This document shows positions 1 to 10,168 of a DNA stretch of 64,000 nt, one piece after another. The notes below the pieces were generated by a model. That model did not search any database, was not told the origin of the DNA, and saw only the letters and a program-made list of their open reading frames with translations. This DNA is from Aradus depressus (Eukaryota; Arthropoda; Insecta; Hemiptera; Aradidae). Within the stretch, counting starts at the first letter, position 1. Each line of letters opens with the position of its first letter. The position numbers were made by a program, and so were the translations under genes. Location of the stretch: positions 38,934,045 to 38,998,044 of the forward strand of contig OY759221.1 of assembly GCA_963662175.1 (NCBI GenBank), in the 5' to 3' direction.

Positions 1-2227
1 TCTGTCAGTTAACAAATATTAAATCTATAAACCGTTAAAAAGCAAGAAATTTGAAGAATGGAGTCTACCGAGCTCAGGATCGCCACTTAGAAATCTAGCT
101 GAGGCACTTAGGTCAGATGTTTCAATCGGGAAGTTAAAAAACACTTTGAGCACGTCGTCCTTCGGATGGGACTTTAAGCGATGATCCAGGGCTTTTTCGA
201 ATGTGAGGTACTCGATAATGAGACGTATGTTATGTAAATAAACCTGGGTAGGTGAAATTTCACTTAGGTTGAAAATAGCCTTGAGCACGTCGTCCGTCGG
301 ATGGGACTTTTCGGATATATCTGATTCTGTCGTATCAGTTTTAACAATTATTAAGCCTATAAACCGTTAAATAGCGTGAATTTTTTGAAAAACATTTTTA
401 TTTTGATTTTTGTGTAGGATTCAGATAATCCGGTCGTTCTCTATCAGTTTTAACAAATATTAAATCTATACACCGTTAAAAAGCGAGAAATTTCAAGAAT
501 GGAGTCTACCGAGCTCAGGATCGCCACTTAGAAATCTAGTTGAGGCACTTAGGTCAGATGTTTTAATCGGGAAGCTAAAAATAACTTTGAGCACGTCGTC
601 CTTCGGATGGGACATTAAGCAATGATCCAGGGCTTTTTCGAATGTGAGGTACTCGATAATGAGACGTATGTTATGTAAATAAACCTGGGTAGGTCAATTT
701 CTACTTAGGTTGAAAGCCTTGAGCACGTCGTCCTTCGGATGGGATTTTCCGGATAAATCTGAATCTGTCGTATCAGTTTTAACAATTATTAAGCCTATAA
801 ACCATTAAATAGCGCAAATTTTTTGAAAAACATTTTTATTTTGATTTTTGTATAGGATTTAGATAATCCGGTCGTTCTCTATCAGTTTTAACAAATATTT
901 AATCTATAAACCGTTAAAAAGCGAGAAATTTGAAGAATGGAATCTACCGAGCTCAGGATCGCCACTTAGAAATCTAGCTGAGGCACTTAGGTCAGGTGTT
1001 TTAATCGGGAAGTGAAAAATAACTATGAGCACGTCGTCCTTCGGATGGGACTTTAAGCGATGTTCCAGGACTTTTTCGAATGTGAGGTACTCGATAATGA
1101 GACGTATGTTATGTAAATAAACCTGGGTAGGTGAAATTTCACTTAGGTTGAAAATAGCCTTGAGCACGTCGTCCTTCGGATGGGACTTTCCGGATAAATC
1201 TGAATCTGTCGTATTAGTTTTAACAATTATTAAGCCTATAAACCGTTAAATAGCGCAAATTTTTTGAAAAACATTTTTATTTTGATTTTTGTGTAGGATT
1301 CAGATAATCCGGTCGTTCTCTATCAGTTCTAACAAATATTAAATCTATAAACCGTTAAAAAGCGAGAAATTTCAAGAATGGAGTCTACCGAGCTCAGGAT
1401 CGCCACTTAGAAATCTAGTTGAGGCACTTAGGTCAGATGTTTTAATCGGGAAGTGAAAAATAACTATGAGCACGTCGTCCTTCGGATGGGACTTTAAGCG
1501 ATGTTCCAGGACTTTTTCGAATGTGAGGTACTCGATAATGAGACGTATGTTATGTAAATAAACCTGGGTAGGTGAAATTTCACTTAGGTTGAAAATAGCC
1601 TTGAGCACGTCGTCCTTCGGATGGGACTTTCCGGATAAATCTGAATCTGTCGTATCAGTTTTAACAATTATTAAGCCTATAAACCGTTAAATAGCGCAAA
1701 TTTTTTGAAAAACATTTTTATTTTGATTTTTGTGTAGGAATCAGATAATCCGGTCGTTCTCAGTTTTAACAAATATTAAATCTATAAACCGTTAAAAAGC
1801 GAGAAATTTCAAGAATGGAGTCTACCGAGCTCAGGATCGCCACTTAGAAATCTAGCTGAGGCACTTAGGTCAGATGTTTCAATCGGGAAGTTAAAAAACA
1901 CTTTGAGCACGTCGTCCTTCGGATGGGACTTTAAGCGATGATCCAGGGCTTTTTCGAATGTGAGGTACTCGATAATGAGACGTATGTTATGTAAATAAAC
2001 CTGGTTAGGTGAAATTTCACTTAGGTTGAAAATAGCCTTGAGCACGTCGTCCGTCGGATGGGACTTTTCGGATCTATCTGATTCTGTCGTATCAGTTTTA
2101 ACAATTATTAAGCCTATAAACCGTTAAATAGCGTGAATTTTTTGAAAAACATTTTTATTTTGATTTTTGTGTAGGATTCAGATAATCCGGTCGTTCTCTA
2201 TCAGTTTTAACAAATATTAAATCTATA
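1..2227. repeat. Satellite array, about 440-bp unit, five complete copies
   Basis: The phrase aacaaatattaaatctata recurs at 11, 452, 890, 1331, 1768 and 2209, so the unit is 437-441 bp with five complete copies and a sixth cut at 2227. Each unit contains the phrase gagcacgtcgtcc twice and a longer block (cttcggatggga, then ttaagcgatg, then ggtactcg, then aataaacctgggtag) that matches, in the same order, the body of the SINE found elsewhere in the window. Copies are very similar to each other. Four of the five units keep a 78-87 codon open frame on the - strand; it lies over the SINE-like block and is probably not a gene. The array is open at the left window edge. Confidence 0.95.
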
Positions 2228-3945
2228 GCAGTTATACCCGGCGTTGCCCGGGGAACTTTGATTTTTCTCCCAATATCTTCTATAACGCTATTCAGTTCCT
2301 CGACAGTACACCACACAGCTAGTAAATGTCTTGCAACAGTGAACCCCACAGCGAATACATAGTTACTACTACTACATGTGAAATTCATGACAATCCGATT
2401 CATGACAATACGATCAACCGTTAATGAGCTAGCTCTATATTTATACTTAGTCCCCCCCCCCTCAACCCCGCCACCCGTTCAAAACTTCGGGACGCCACAC
2501 TCCTTATTTTTCTATTTGGCCTTCAGGAATAATATATGCGAAATTTCGTGACAATACGACCAACCGTTAATGAGCTAACTCTATATGTATATTTAGCCCC
2601 CCCCACAACCCTCCTTCCTGTTCAAAATTTTGGGCCGTCACACACCTAATATTTCTATTTGACCTTTAGGAATACTACATGTGAAATTTCATGACAATTC
2701 GACCATTAGTTAATGAGTTAGCACTATTTATATACGTAGGCCCCCCTTACAACCCCCCCTCCCGATCAAAACTTTGGAACGCCACACACCTTATTTTTCT
2801 ATTTGGCCTTCAGGAATACTCCATGTGAAATTTCGTGACAATCCGACCAACCGTTAAAGAGTTAGCTCTATATTTATATTTAAGCCGCCCCGCAACCCCC
2901 CCTCCCGTTCAAAACTTTGGGACGCCACACACCTTTTTTTCCTATTTGGCTTTTAAAAATACTACATGTGAAATTTCATGACGATTCGCCCATTAGTTAA
3001 TGAGTTAGCTCTATATTTATACTTAGGCCCCCCCACTACCCCCACCTCCCGTAAAAAATTTTGAGCCGTCACACCGCCTATTTTTCTATTTGGTCTTCAG
3101 GAATACTCCATGTGAAATTTCGTGACAATCCGACCAACCGTTAAAGAGTTAGCTCTATATTTATACTTAGGCCCCCCCCCACAACCCCCCCCCCCCCGTT
3201 CAAAACTTTGGGACGCCACACACCTTTGTTTCCTATTTGGCTTTTAAAAATACTACATGTGAAATTTCATGACGATTCGCCCATTAGTTAATGAGTTAGC
3301 TCTATATTTATACTTAGTTCCCCCCACTACCCCCCCTCCCGTAAACAATTTTGAGCCGTCACACCGCCTATTTTTTTATTTGGTCTTCAGGAATACTACA
3401 TGTGAAACTTTGTGACAATCCGACCAACTGTTAAAGAGTTAGCTCTATATTTATACTTAGGCCCCCCCACAACCCCCCCTCCCGTCCAAAACTTTGGGAC
3501 GCCACACACCTTTTTTTCCTATTTGGCTTTTAAAAATACAACATGAGAAATGTTATGACGATTCGCCCATTAGTTAATGAGTTAGCTCTATATTTATACT
3601 TAGGCCCCCCCACAACCCCCCCTCCCGTTCAAAACTTTGGGACGCCACACACCTTTTTTTCCTGTTTGGCTTTTAAAAAGACTACGTGTGAAATTTCATG
3701 ACAATTTGACCATTAGTTAATGAGTTAGCACTATTTATATACTTAGGCCCCCCTTACAACTCCCCCTCCCGATCAAAATTTTGGGACGCCACATAGCCTA
3801 TTATTCAATCGGGCTCAAAAGAATGCTACATGGGCAGTTTCATAAAAATCCGTCCAGCGGTTTGGGCGTGATGCTGGAACAAACATACATACATACAAAC
3901 AAACAAACAAACAAACAAACCCCGTTTCAGCTTTATTAATATAGA
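2228..3945 (+). repeat. Tandem array, about 143-bp unit, ending in an RTE-like LINE tail
   Basis: It begins with tacccggcgttgcccgggg, a phrase common at the edges of arthropod RTE-type repeats, and breaks the preceding satellite. About ten units follow, with the landmark 'atactacatgtgaaattt' near 2367, 2526, 2671, 2813, 2958, 3102, 3248, 3391, 3534, 3678 and 3820. Each unit has a C-rich run and a block gggacgccacac. It ends with 'aaaatccgtccagcggttt', CATA and CAAA runs and 'ctttattaatatagatt', the usual 3' end of RTE-like LINEs. In the middle of the array, units with 'cttcaggaatac' alternate with units with 'cttttaaaaatac'. Confidence 0.85.
3879..3920. repeat. (CATA)n/(CAAA)n microsatellite in the LINE-like tail
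   Basis: Runs of acatacatac followed by aaacaaacaaac. They form the simple-repeat tail of the array above, as is typical for RTE-like 3' ends. Confidence 0.85.
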
Positions 3946-3954
3946 TTAAGATAT

Positions 3955-4175
3955 TATCTTAAGCCTAAACACCACTGTCCATGTTCACTCAGACCGCCGC
4001 CATTCACAGGCCTCGACACAACTCACTAAAAAAAACAGCTGATGGCCGTGTTTTGTTTTTTTACGCATTTGTTTTAAAAATAAATTTGCTTTTTATATAA
4101 AAATAAATATAATTAATTTTTTAATGTTTATAATTTAATCTTTTCAATGTTTGTATTATTTTTGTACATCACACT
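3955..4175 (+). repeat. Dispersed AT-rich family G, 3' part
   Basis: It carries cttaagcctaaacac, aaacagctgatggccg, tgttttgttttttt and a final tacatcaca. The same order is seen at 35690-35890, 38450-38760 and 51945-52215. No coding capacity is visible; it is the 3' end of an element about 900 bp long. Confidence 0.75.
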
Positions 4176-5123
4176 GCATGTCAGACATCCTCTCAACAGT
4201 TGGCCAACTTATACTTCCCCAGATATACAAAACATAGGGAAAGTTTTATAATCGGTCAAAGATGCGGAGTTTTCAACAGAATTTTATATTTTCTTACCTA
4301 CTAATTCGAAAAATTAAAAAAACTCCAGATAAATTAAAATAAATTTTATTCTGCGACCGAAGTCCCTTAAGAATAAATAAATAGTAAGTCAAAAAGAAAT
4401 AAATAATAAAATAAAATATCAATTAGCCTTAAGAAGAAAAAAACAAAATTAAATTAGTGCTACTACGGAGAATACAGTACAGTGATTAATATTCATATAA
4501 ATAGATTAAAAAAATTGATATTATCTTTCTTAGGCGACTCATGTATTTCGTTGTACTCATACTTCTTCTAAACCCCTTTAACGATCACATTGAAATTTGA
4601 CACGATGGTAGTGGACACGATGACGATGGTTTACTACTAAAAAAATCTGAAATCGAACATACCTCGTGGAATAATCACCAAAAAACTAAGTCCTCATTGA
4701 AATCAATTGAGAGACTAAATTCTCGCGCAAAATAATATTTTTCGATTTCAAATGTAAAAATCCGGGAGAAGCCCTTTTCGGTTTACCTTCGGACACCACT
4801 TTTTTTGAGTCAATTTTTTCAGTGTTCTAACGTACAAACTTCGACTTTTTTTTCGATAAAAATATTCTTCAACAAAGAACACATAGTAAAAAGAATTTTG
4901 TGCAAAAACAACTGTTGTTGTCTACAAAAAGGCTAGAAAAAATCCATTGAATTCAATTGAAATCCATTTAAAGTATTAATATATTCATAAAGAACATACA
5001 AGGTGAGAAGTTGTTGATAATTATTAAAACATTAACTGAGTTTTTTATATAGATATGCCTGACTCAGCTCAGTTTTTGCAAACAGCAGAATGCATTCCAC
5101 ATCTAGTTTAATTAACACCATAA
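4176..5123. other. AT-rich spacer with one old repeat fragment
   Basis: No gene is visible. 4205-4325 has 'acttccccagatatac', 'ttataatcggtcaaa' and 'gcggagttttcaac', which match the dispersed 'acttccccag' family at 40640-40740. The rest is AT-rich sequence without recognisable structure. Confidence 0.5.
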
Positions 5124-5510
5124 CTAAATGGAAAATAGATTTATAGTACAAAGACGAAAAGGAGATTCATTAAAAATATAAGAGAGGGGAGGATGCCAGA
5201 CGGTTTGAAATAATATTGATTTAAGAGAAACAGAAGCAGTACTAAAAACAGTGTTATTGGAGGCATGTGATAGACTAACAGTCACTGCGATGGCATGGGA
5301 GTGTCCGCAACGTGAGAACAGGGTTTCGCAATATTTGTAATCTGGAATTTGCAATCTCGAGATTTTAGGGTTATTAATAGTAAAAGTTGGTTTGTTAAAC
5401 AACACAGAGGTTGAAGGTAAAAGTTGGTTTGTTAAACAACATTGGCCTTCGGTCTCACAAATATATTTATTTTTACCCATCAGAAAAGATTTCTCCCATT
5501 CGGGGGGTCT
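5124..5510 (-). repeat. Unidentified two-copy repeat with an open frame (copy 1)
   Basis: An open frame of 118 codons (5124-5480) on the - strand shares a run of residues with a frame at 11930-12277, including KPTFTIN, then RLQIPDY, then YCETL. The DNA is alike over more than 200 bp (aacgtgagaacaggg, tttcgcaatat, gattttaggtttatt, ggccttcggtctcacaaat). The two frames lose agreement at both ends. I do not recognise the protein. This is more likely a dispersed element with residual coding sequence than a host gene. Confidence 0.45.
5382..5447. repeat. Local tandem duplication, about 38 bp
   Basis: The phrase gtaaaagttggtttgttaaa occurs twice about 38 bp apart in this copy; the relative at 12236-12258 has it once. 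It is therefore a duplication specific to this copy. Confidence 0.8.
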
Positions 5511-5533
5511 TCAAAACTTTATTGATGTGTACA

Positions 5534-5761
5534 CATTCGGAAGGGACATTAAGCGATGGTCCCGAGCCTGTACGATGTGAGGTACTCGTTAAAGACCCCT
5601 ACCCTAGATGAATAAAAATTTAGGATAGGCAAAATTTAGGACTCCCACAGTAGAGTCGGGCTCATGTCCACCAGAGTGACGAAAGAGCGCTCTGGTAGTA
5701 GGCGATATGACCTCGTAGTTAAAGCCCGGGCATGAGTCATAAAACCTAACCTAACCTAACC
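5534..5761 (+). mobile_element. tRNA-derived SINE, 5'-truncated, with CCTAA tail
   Basis: Matches the body and 3' end of the full SINE at 23449-23794: aagcgatggtcccgagcctg, ggtactcgttaaagacccct, gtcgggctcatgtccaccag, gagcgctctggtagtaggcg, and cccgggcatgagtcat. The tRNA-like head is missing. The tail is aaaacctaacctaacctaac, that is CCTAA repeated, the complement of the insect telomere repeat. Confidence 0.9.
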
Positions 5762-5905
5762 CCCCTACTCTAGGTGAATAAAAATATAGAGTGGGCAAAT
5801 TTCAAGACTCTCATAGTATAGTCGGGCGCATGTCCAGCAGAGACGAAAGAGCACTCTGGTAGTAGGCGTCATAGGTAAAGCCTAGTCATGAGTCACAATA
5901 ACTAA
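5762..5905 (+). mobile_element. SINE 3' half, directly behind the previous copy
   Basis: A second, more diverged SINE 3' region (cctactctaggtgaataaaa through gagtcacaataactaa) follows without a gap. The body is shortened at several places. Head-to-tail placement may reflect insertion into the CCTAA tail of the first copy or a tandem duplication. Confidence 0.8.
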
Positions 5906-6277
5906 TTTTTAAAAAAGCCCACATGTGAATGGTTTCACTAAGAGCTCTATTTTCAAAATACATATCTGGACTTTGATACTATTTATTAAATAGTTATATG
6001 ATCATACTATATATTATTTATCTATTTTGAAATTTTAATAAATACAACTATCAAATGCAAATTTTATTTCAAAAATAAAGATATTAAAACTAACAAATCG
6101 ATAGTAAAAAAACAGCTGAAATAAAATAATTGGGTTGTCAAATTCAAGATGTCAGGTTTCCTTTTGACTGGAGCGGTTCATAAAAATGTAGACCATGGTT
6201 TAGACTGGGTGAGTCGTTTTTGGAAAATTAGAAAATACATTTGGATATTGACGAAAACCTATTCGCTCTTTTGAGAA
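5906..6277. other. AT-rich spacer
   Basis: No gene or recognised repeat. A short 'aaaacagctgaaat' phrase near 6111 could be a remnant of family G. Confidence 0.4.
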
Positions 6278-6328
6278 GGGCAAACCTGACTACAATCCTG
6301 GGCAAACCTGACTACAATCCTGGACAAA
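6278..6328 (+). repeat. 22-bp perfect tandem duplication
   Basis: gggcaaacctgactacaatc plus ct occurs twice back to back (6278-6299 and 6300-6321), followed by a partial third start (ggacaaac). Confidence 0.9.
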
Positions 6329-6430
6329 CATCCAAAACGTACACCACAGCTCTGAGATGTAAATTGGGTACGTACATTAAAAATAATAATTTGTTTTCGT
6401 TTTTTTTTTTACTTGCTGTTAAGTAACACA

Positions 6431-6531
6431 TCACAGTGAGCACACCATCCTTCGGATGGGATTTTAAGCAATGGTGTTGAGTCTGTACGATGTCAGTTAC
6501 TAGTTAAAGACTTCTATTCTTGGTGAACACA
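6431..6531 (+). mobile_element. SINE body fragment
   Basis: caccatccttcggatgggat, then ttaagcaatggtgttgagtc, then tgtacgatgtcagttact match the central SINE body. Both ends are lost. Confidence 0.75.
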
Positions 6532-6887
6532 ATGCACTTTATGTATGTGCATTAAGAGGATATTTAGAAATAAGGTTTTCTATTTTTTTTTTTTTTTTTT
6601 TGTCAGGATCCTCTTTAAGGAAGACTATTTCAAGATTTTTTTTTTATATTGAAGGACATCTCCAGAGTCTCTGGTTTTAACAAATGCACTATTTCACAAA
6701 GAAAACGTTATAAAGTCTCAAATGCTATACATAACCTTTAGTGTAAAAAATTTAATTCTAAACCAAATTTTTCAAATCAAATTAACTGTAATATTCTTTA
6801 GTTTTCCCAAACCATTTTTAGTTTTTTTGCAATTAAATTAATACAAATTTCTTTGTTTTGTACAATCAAAAGAAGTTATAAACTACA

Positions 6888-7651
6888 CAGGGGCGTAGCC
6901 AGGGGGGCACATGCCCCCCCCCCCCCCCCCCCTGGCCAGAGCAAAAACCAAGATAAAAATTAATTAATAAAACCACGATAAACTAAAAAAATAGTTTTTA
7001 TTAAAAATGGATTGCTTGCAAGTTACCAGTAGGATCTTCAAATTTCCTGTGCGTCTGATTCCTAAATCAGCAATGAGCTGTTGCAAGTGCAGGGCGCAGG
7101 CGCCGCATGGCAATCATGCGCTGTTACTGTTCACTGTGTTCGTGTTCACGCGACTTAGTTTCTTAGTTTGTTTTGAGGTTTTGACCAAGTCTGCGTCTAA
7201 CAGTTCCGTTCCGTTTTGGCCGTTTTCCATATATTACATCTTTTTAAATATACATGAATTCGATCATTTCATTTTCTCGCTCAAAATCTTCATTTATGTT
7301 ATACTTTATACTCTTAAAACTGATTTTGCATGCGCACAAAAAATGCAAGGCGCAGCAGCAGCAAATGCACGCTATTGGCTGTGAGTCATTTAATTCTTAA
7401 AACACAGAATCCACAGCGTGCATTTGCTGCTGCTGCGCTTTGCATTTTTGCTACTCATGTAAAGTCAGCTTAAGTATTACAGTCAGTGGTTACCTCAGGG
7501 GGTGCTTCTAGGGGTCCGAGTCTCCCAAATTAATAACAATAAGTCTGCAGCGCTAACCACGAAAACTGCTGGCTGGGCTCCCAGGATTTTATACCCCCAC
7601 CCCTGTAACCTAACTTTGCCCCCCCTGCTCAAAATCCTGGCTACGCCTCTA
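6888..7651. mobile_element. Non-autonomous hAT-like transposon with 8-bp target duplication
   Basis: The left end is CAGGGGCGTAGCCAGGGG and the right end ggctacgcctcta is its inverted match. The element is flanked on both sides by the same 8 bp, aaactaca (6880-6887 and 7652-7659), the duplication size of the hAT superfamily. It spans 764 bp. The inside holds a C-run near 6916, a 35-bp-arm hairpin and one 125-codon open frame (7007-7384) with no recognisable transposase motif; that frame is probably chance. Related ends occur near 33240 and 44460. Confidence 0.85.
7339..7449. repeat. Inverted repeat (35-bp arms, 41-bp loop)
   Basis: aaaaatgcaaggcgcagcag continuing to acgct at 7339-7373 is complementary to agcgtgcatttgctgctgct continuing to attttt at 7415-7449. 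The arms contain CAG/CTG triplets. It lies inside the hAT-like element. Confidence 0.9.
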
Positions 7652-7970
7652 AAACTACATAAAAGTCCTTTTCATGGTAATGGAGTAATACAAATATGAA
7701 GTAGGGAGTGCTTAATTTCTTTGAATAGTGTATAGTTTCTTCCCACGAAAATTATAACGATTTGTTGGTGAAATTGTGCATTTTTGCAAAAGTTTGAGCC
7801 TCCGGCGCCACGTTTTAATGATGTCCAAATATTTATAAAAAAGTTGCGAAATAGTCTTTCAAAATGAAGAAGCCCTACTAAAAAATTCAACATTTTTTTT
7901 CGTTTCTTAGCTAAGGACCATCTTAAAGTGCACATACAAAAATTTAATTTAAAAGCGCAACCGTTATTTT

Positions 7971-7974
7971 GCAG
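7971..7974 (+). promoter_or_regulatory. Predicted 3' splice site of the secreted-protein gene
   Basis: ccgttattttgcag followed by gcattcaATG. A pyrimidine-rich tract ending in GCAG lies 7 bp before the ATG, which suggests that the coding sequence sits in the last exon and that a 5' untranslated exon lies upstream. Confidence 0.6.
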
Positions 7975-7981
7975 GCATTCA

Positions 7982-8872
7982 ATGCTCCAGATTTTGCTCA
8001 TGATGTTACTACTACATGGAAATACTGTTACTGAATTCATGGCTTTGTCGAAAGAAGTTGGACAATACAAACTGGCTTCCATGGATCGAATAGACTTAAA
8101 TATTGACGATATGCAAAAAGAAATTGAGGATGCACTGAAAACAGCTACGGAATTTTCGAAAGAAAATATGCAAAAATCTGTAAGGAAATTCTCTCTGAAA
8201 AATGAAGAAATTCTCCCGGAATATATGAAAGACAAAGAACAAGAATCGGTGGCTCGAAAAGGAACTAATGATAAAAGAATTTCAAAAGCGAAGAAAAGAG
8301 CAGAAAAAGCAAGACAAAAATTGCTTAAAGAAATAAGTAAATTGAGAAAACAACATCATAGGTCTTCGAAAACACCTGACACAATGATCAAAGATATATT
8401 TCGGATATCAAACGAAATAAATAACCTTTTTTCGCGTAAAGATTTAGATAAAATGAATAAAAATGATTTATCAAATATCGAATGCAATAGTAACGATCAG
8501 GAAGGGAACAAATCCCATGTAATACACGATCATCGCCTACATGGCATGATCAAACGTGAAAAATATCAACAATTGCAAAAACGAATCAAAAATGGCAAAA
8601 TGGCAACGCAAAGAGGGGCAAGGACTGTAGTGGGAAAAATTGGTTCAAATTGGGCATTGGACCTGTTCAAAAAAGTTTCAGCTGTTCGAACATTGGATAT
8701 TATACGAACGATGAAATTTGAAAATGATCATAACATGCTCGACAAACGAATGATGGCCAATGATATTCAAGTGTTAAGAAGCCGACTGCCAAGACTCTAC
8801 CGAATGGCACGTGAACAACTCAGAAATGAGGCCCGAATTTACAAAGGAAAATATCCCTCTGATATGAGTTGA
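7982..8872 (+). CDS. Predicted secreted, basic, coiled-coil protein of unknown function
   Basis: This is the best complete coding sequence in the window: 296 residues from the ATG at 7982 to TGA at 8872. An in-frame ATG at 7928 exists but lies upstream of a good splice acceptor (gcag, 7974), so 7982 is preferred. The first residues (MLQILLMMLLLHG) form a typical signal-peptide core, with cleavage probably near residue 18. The remainder is rich in Lys and Arg. Residues 98-127 are strongly basic and helix-prone (KRISKAKKRAEKAR) and could act as a nuclear-localisation-like patch or coiled coil. There is a single Cys (about 168), so no disulfide-rich toxin fold. No known domain is recognised. The C-terminal third (from about 210) is also basic and helical. 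It has no transposon hallmarks, no tandem repeats and a proper 3' end, so it is probably a host gene. Function is unknown; a secretory or salivary role would be speculation. Confidence 0.75.
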   Translation: MLQILLMMLLLHGNTVTEFMALSKEVGQYKLASMDRIDLNIDDMQKEIEDALKTATEFSKENMQKSVRKFSLKNEEILPEYMKDKEQESVARKGTNDKRISKAKKRAEKARQKLLKEISKLRKQHHRSSKTPDTMIKDIFRISNEINNLFSRKDLDKMNKNDLSNIECNSNDQEGNKSHVIHDHRLHGMIKREKYQQLQKRIKNGKMATQRGARTVVGKIGSNWALDLFKKVSAVRTLDIIRTMKFENDHNMLDKRMMANDIQVLRSRLPRLYRMAREQLRNEARIYKGKYPSDMS

Positions 8873-9061
8873 CAGTATTTATTTAAATTTTCCCTTTGGA
8901 CTAAGGACATTTTCTTGATCTGTTACCTGATTCTTAACGTGCTAAAAGATAAGTACATACTCAAGCATAACCTACGAATTTAAGATGTGCCCTGAAAATC
9001 AGTTAAGTATAAGAAAAAAAATAATATGAACAATCACTCCTAATTTGACAACTTGATTAAT

Positions 9062-9067
9062 AATAAA
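9062..9067 (+). terminator. Polyadenylation signal AATAAA
   Basis: AATAAA 190 bp after the stop codon of the secreted-protein gene, followed by a T/G-rich stretch (ttgtgtttcg). It fits as the mRNA end. Confidence 0.6.
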
Positions 9068-9084
9068 TGTTCTAAACAAATTGT

Positions 9085-9526
9085 GTTTCGAATTGTTATA
9101 ACTTTAGTATAAGAATGTAATATAATTGAATACAATTCGATATCGAGTTTTCAAAACATTTCACTTTTCAAGGTCGATTGAACCCCAGATCTGGCCAAAA
9201 TCAGACAAATCGTTGGTTCGAAACTTCTCTTCTGGGCTTAAGTATATTAATTAAATTATCACAAGATAACGCTTATATTTATAACACAATCAGAAAACTT
9301 AAGTTGTAGAGAAAACTGAAAGTCATATTTTAAATTAAATATATATTGACATTTCGAATCCAATTTATTTTTGATGTTTGCTTGATTTCACCAGAAACTT
9401 ATTTCTAAAATAAATTTTCCTTATACAATTTCAAATTATTAAAATGTCTTTAGATTTTAGATAGGATCAATGTGAATACATTTATAGCGCTCCAAAAAAT
9501 ATTCAATAAACCTTGGCCATAAACTG
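9085..9526. other. AT-rich spacer with an old repeat trace
   Basis: No gene. Near 9190 'ctggccaaaatcaga' resembles the 'tttcggccaaaat' phrase seen at 21924 and 46664, which marks a diverged dispersed repeat. Confidence 0.4.
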
Positions 9527-9740
9527 GGGAGATCCCTCTCAAAATCATTTCATACTGGCATTACTGGATACAAGAATGTCTACTCTCAGGATTGCGCTGT
9601 TCAAAAAAACAAAAAAAATACCCGGAACGCCAACTCATTACTTTCATATACCCAGTTACGATTTTGAGAGTGGAGAGGTAGAAAAGAGAGTGATCTGTGA
9701 GTGTGGTTGGTATAAAAAAGTCCTGAAAGGCCACGTCACA
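9527..9740. mobile_element. Palindromic MITE, 'catactggcattactgg' family
   Basis: The left arm has ctcaaaatcatttcatactg and the right half has cccagttacgattttgagag and gagtgatctgtgagtgtgg, ending in aaagtcctgaaaggccac. Other copies are at 11576, 21215, 37384, 45645 and 62700. The family is a fold-back element with no coding capacity. In this copy the outermost left terminal repeat is lost. The 87-codon frame crossing it is a by-product. Confidence 0.75.
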
Positions 9741-9756
9741 TATGTACGTATATATA

Positions 9757-10168
9757 TATCTGTACCTCGGAGGTAAACTGCACTATGTCAGTTTTTTTCC
9801 AAAATTTGTTTTTTGCGCTGAGTTGTACATCTGTTTGAGTTCTATTTAGTGGTATACTGCATCATGTCCTTTTTAATGTAATTACAAAATAACAGGTTGG
9901 TAAACTGCACTAACCCTAATGACAATTTGGGGAGAAACAAAACTAAGTCGACTTGATGCTTTTTTATTTTGAGTCAATAAAAATATACAAATATTTATCT
10001 TTTAATGCAGCCTGAGTATTTCAATGAGTGGTTTAGAATAACTGTAGTTATGAAAGCATGAAAATTTAATGCCATTGTGGTGAAATTGACAGTTCCAAAT
10101 TTGAAAGTGCTCAGCTGTAAAATTGGGTTTCTATCACATAGTGCAGTTAACCTCCGAGGTACAGATAT
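9757..10168. mobile_element. MITE with about 30-bp terminal inverted repeats
   Basis: The left end atatctgtacctcggaggt plus aactgcactatgt is the inverted copy of the right end acatagtgcagttaacctcc plus gaggtacagatat. Internal phrases such as 'tatactgcatcatgtcc' and 'aaactgcactaaccc' echo the terminal repeat. Size is about 410 bp. It abuts the preceding MITE and may have inserted into its AT-rich edge. No transposase is present. Confidence 0.8.

Noticed and set aside
25..2045. Four similar 78-87 codon - strand open frames in the first satellite
   Set aside because: They sit over the SINE-derived part of each satellite unit, have no known domain, and one of five units lacks the frame. Better explained as repeat by-products.
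5740..5761. Telomeric (TTAGG)n tract
   Set aside because: Only a few CCTAA units, always at the 3' end of a SINE copy; not a telomere or interstitial telomere array.
7007..7384. 125-codon + frame inside the hAT-like element
   Set aside because: No hAT transposase motif such as the C-terminal dimerisation block; it ends within a hairpin. Likely chance.
7672..8235. 187-codon - strand frame
   Set aside because: Antisense of the secreted-protein gene, which has the better start, splice site and poly(A) signal.
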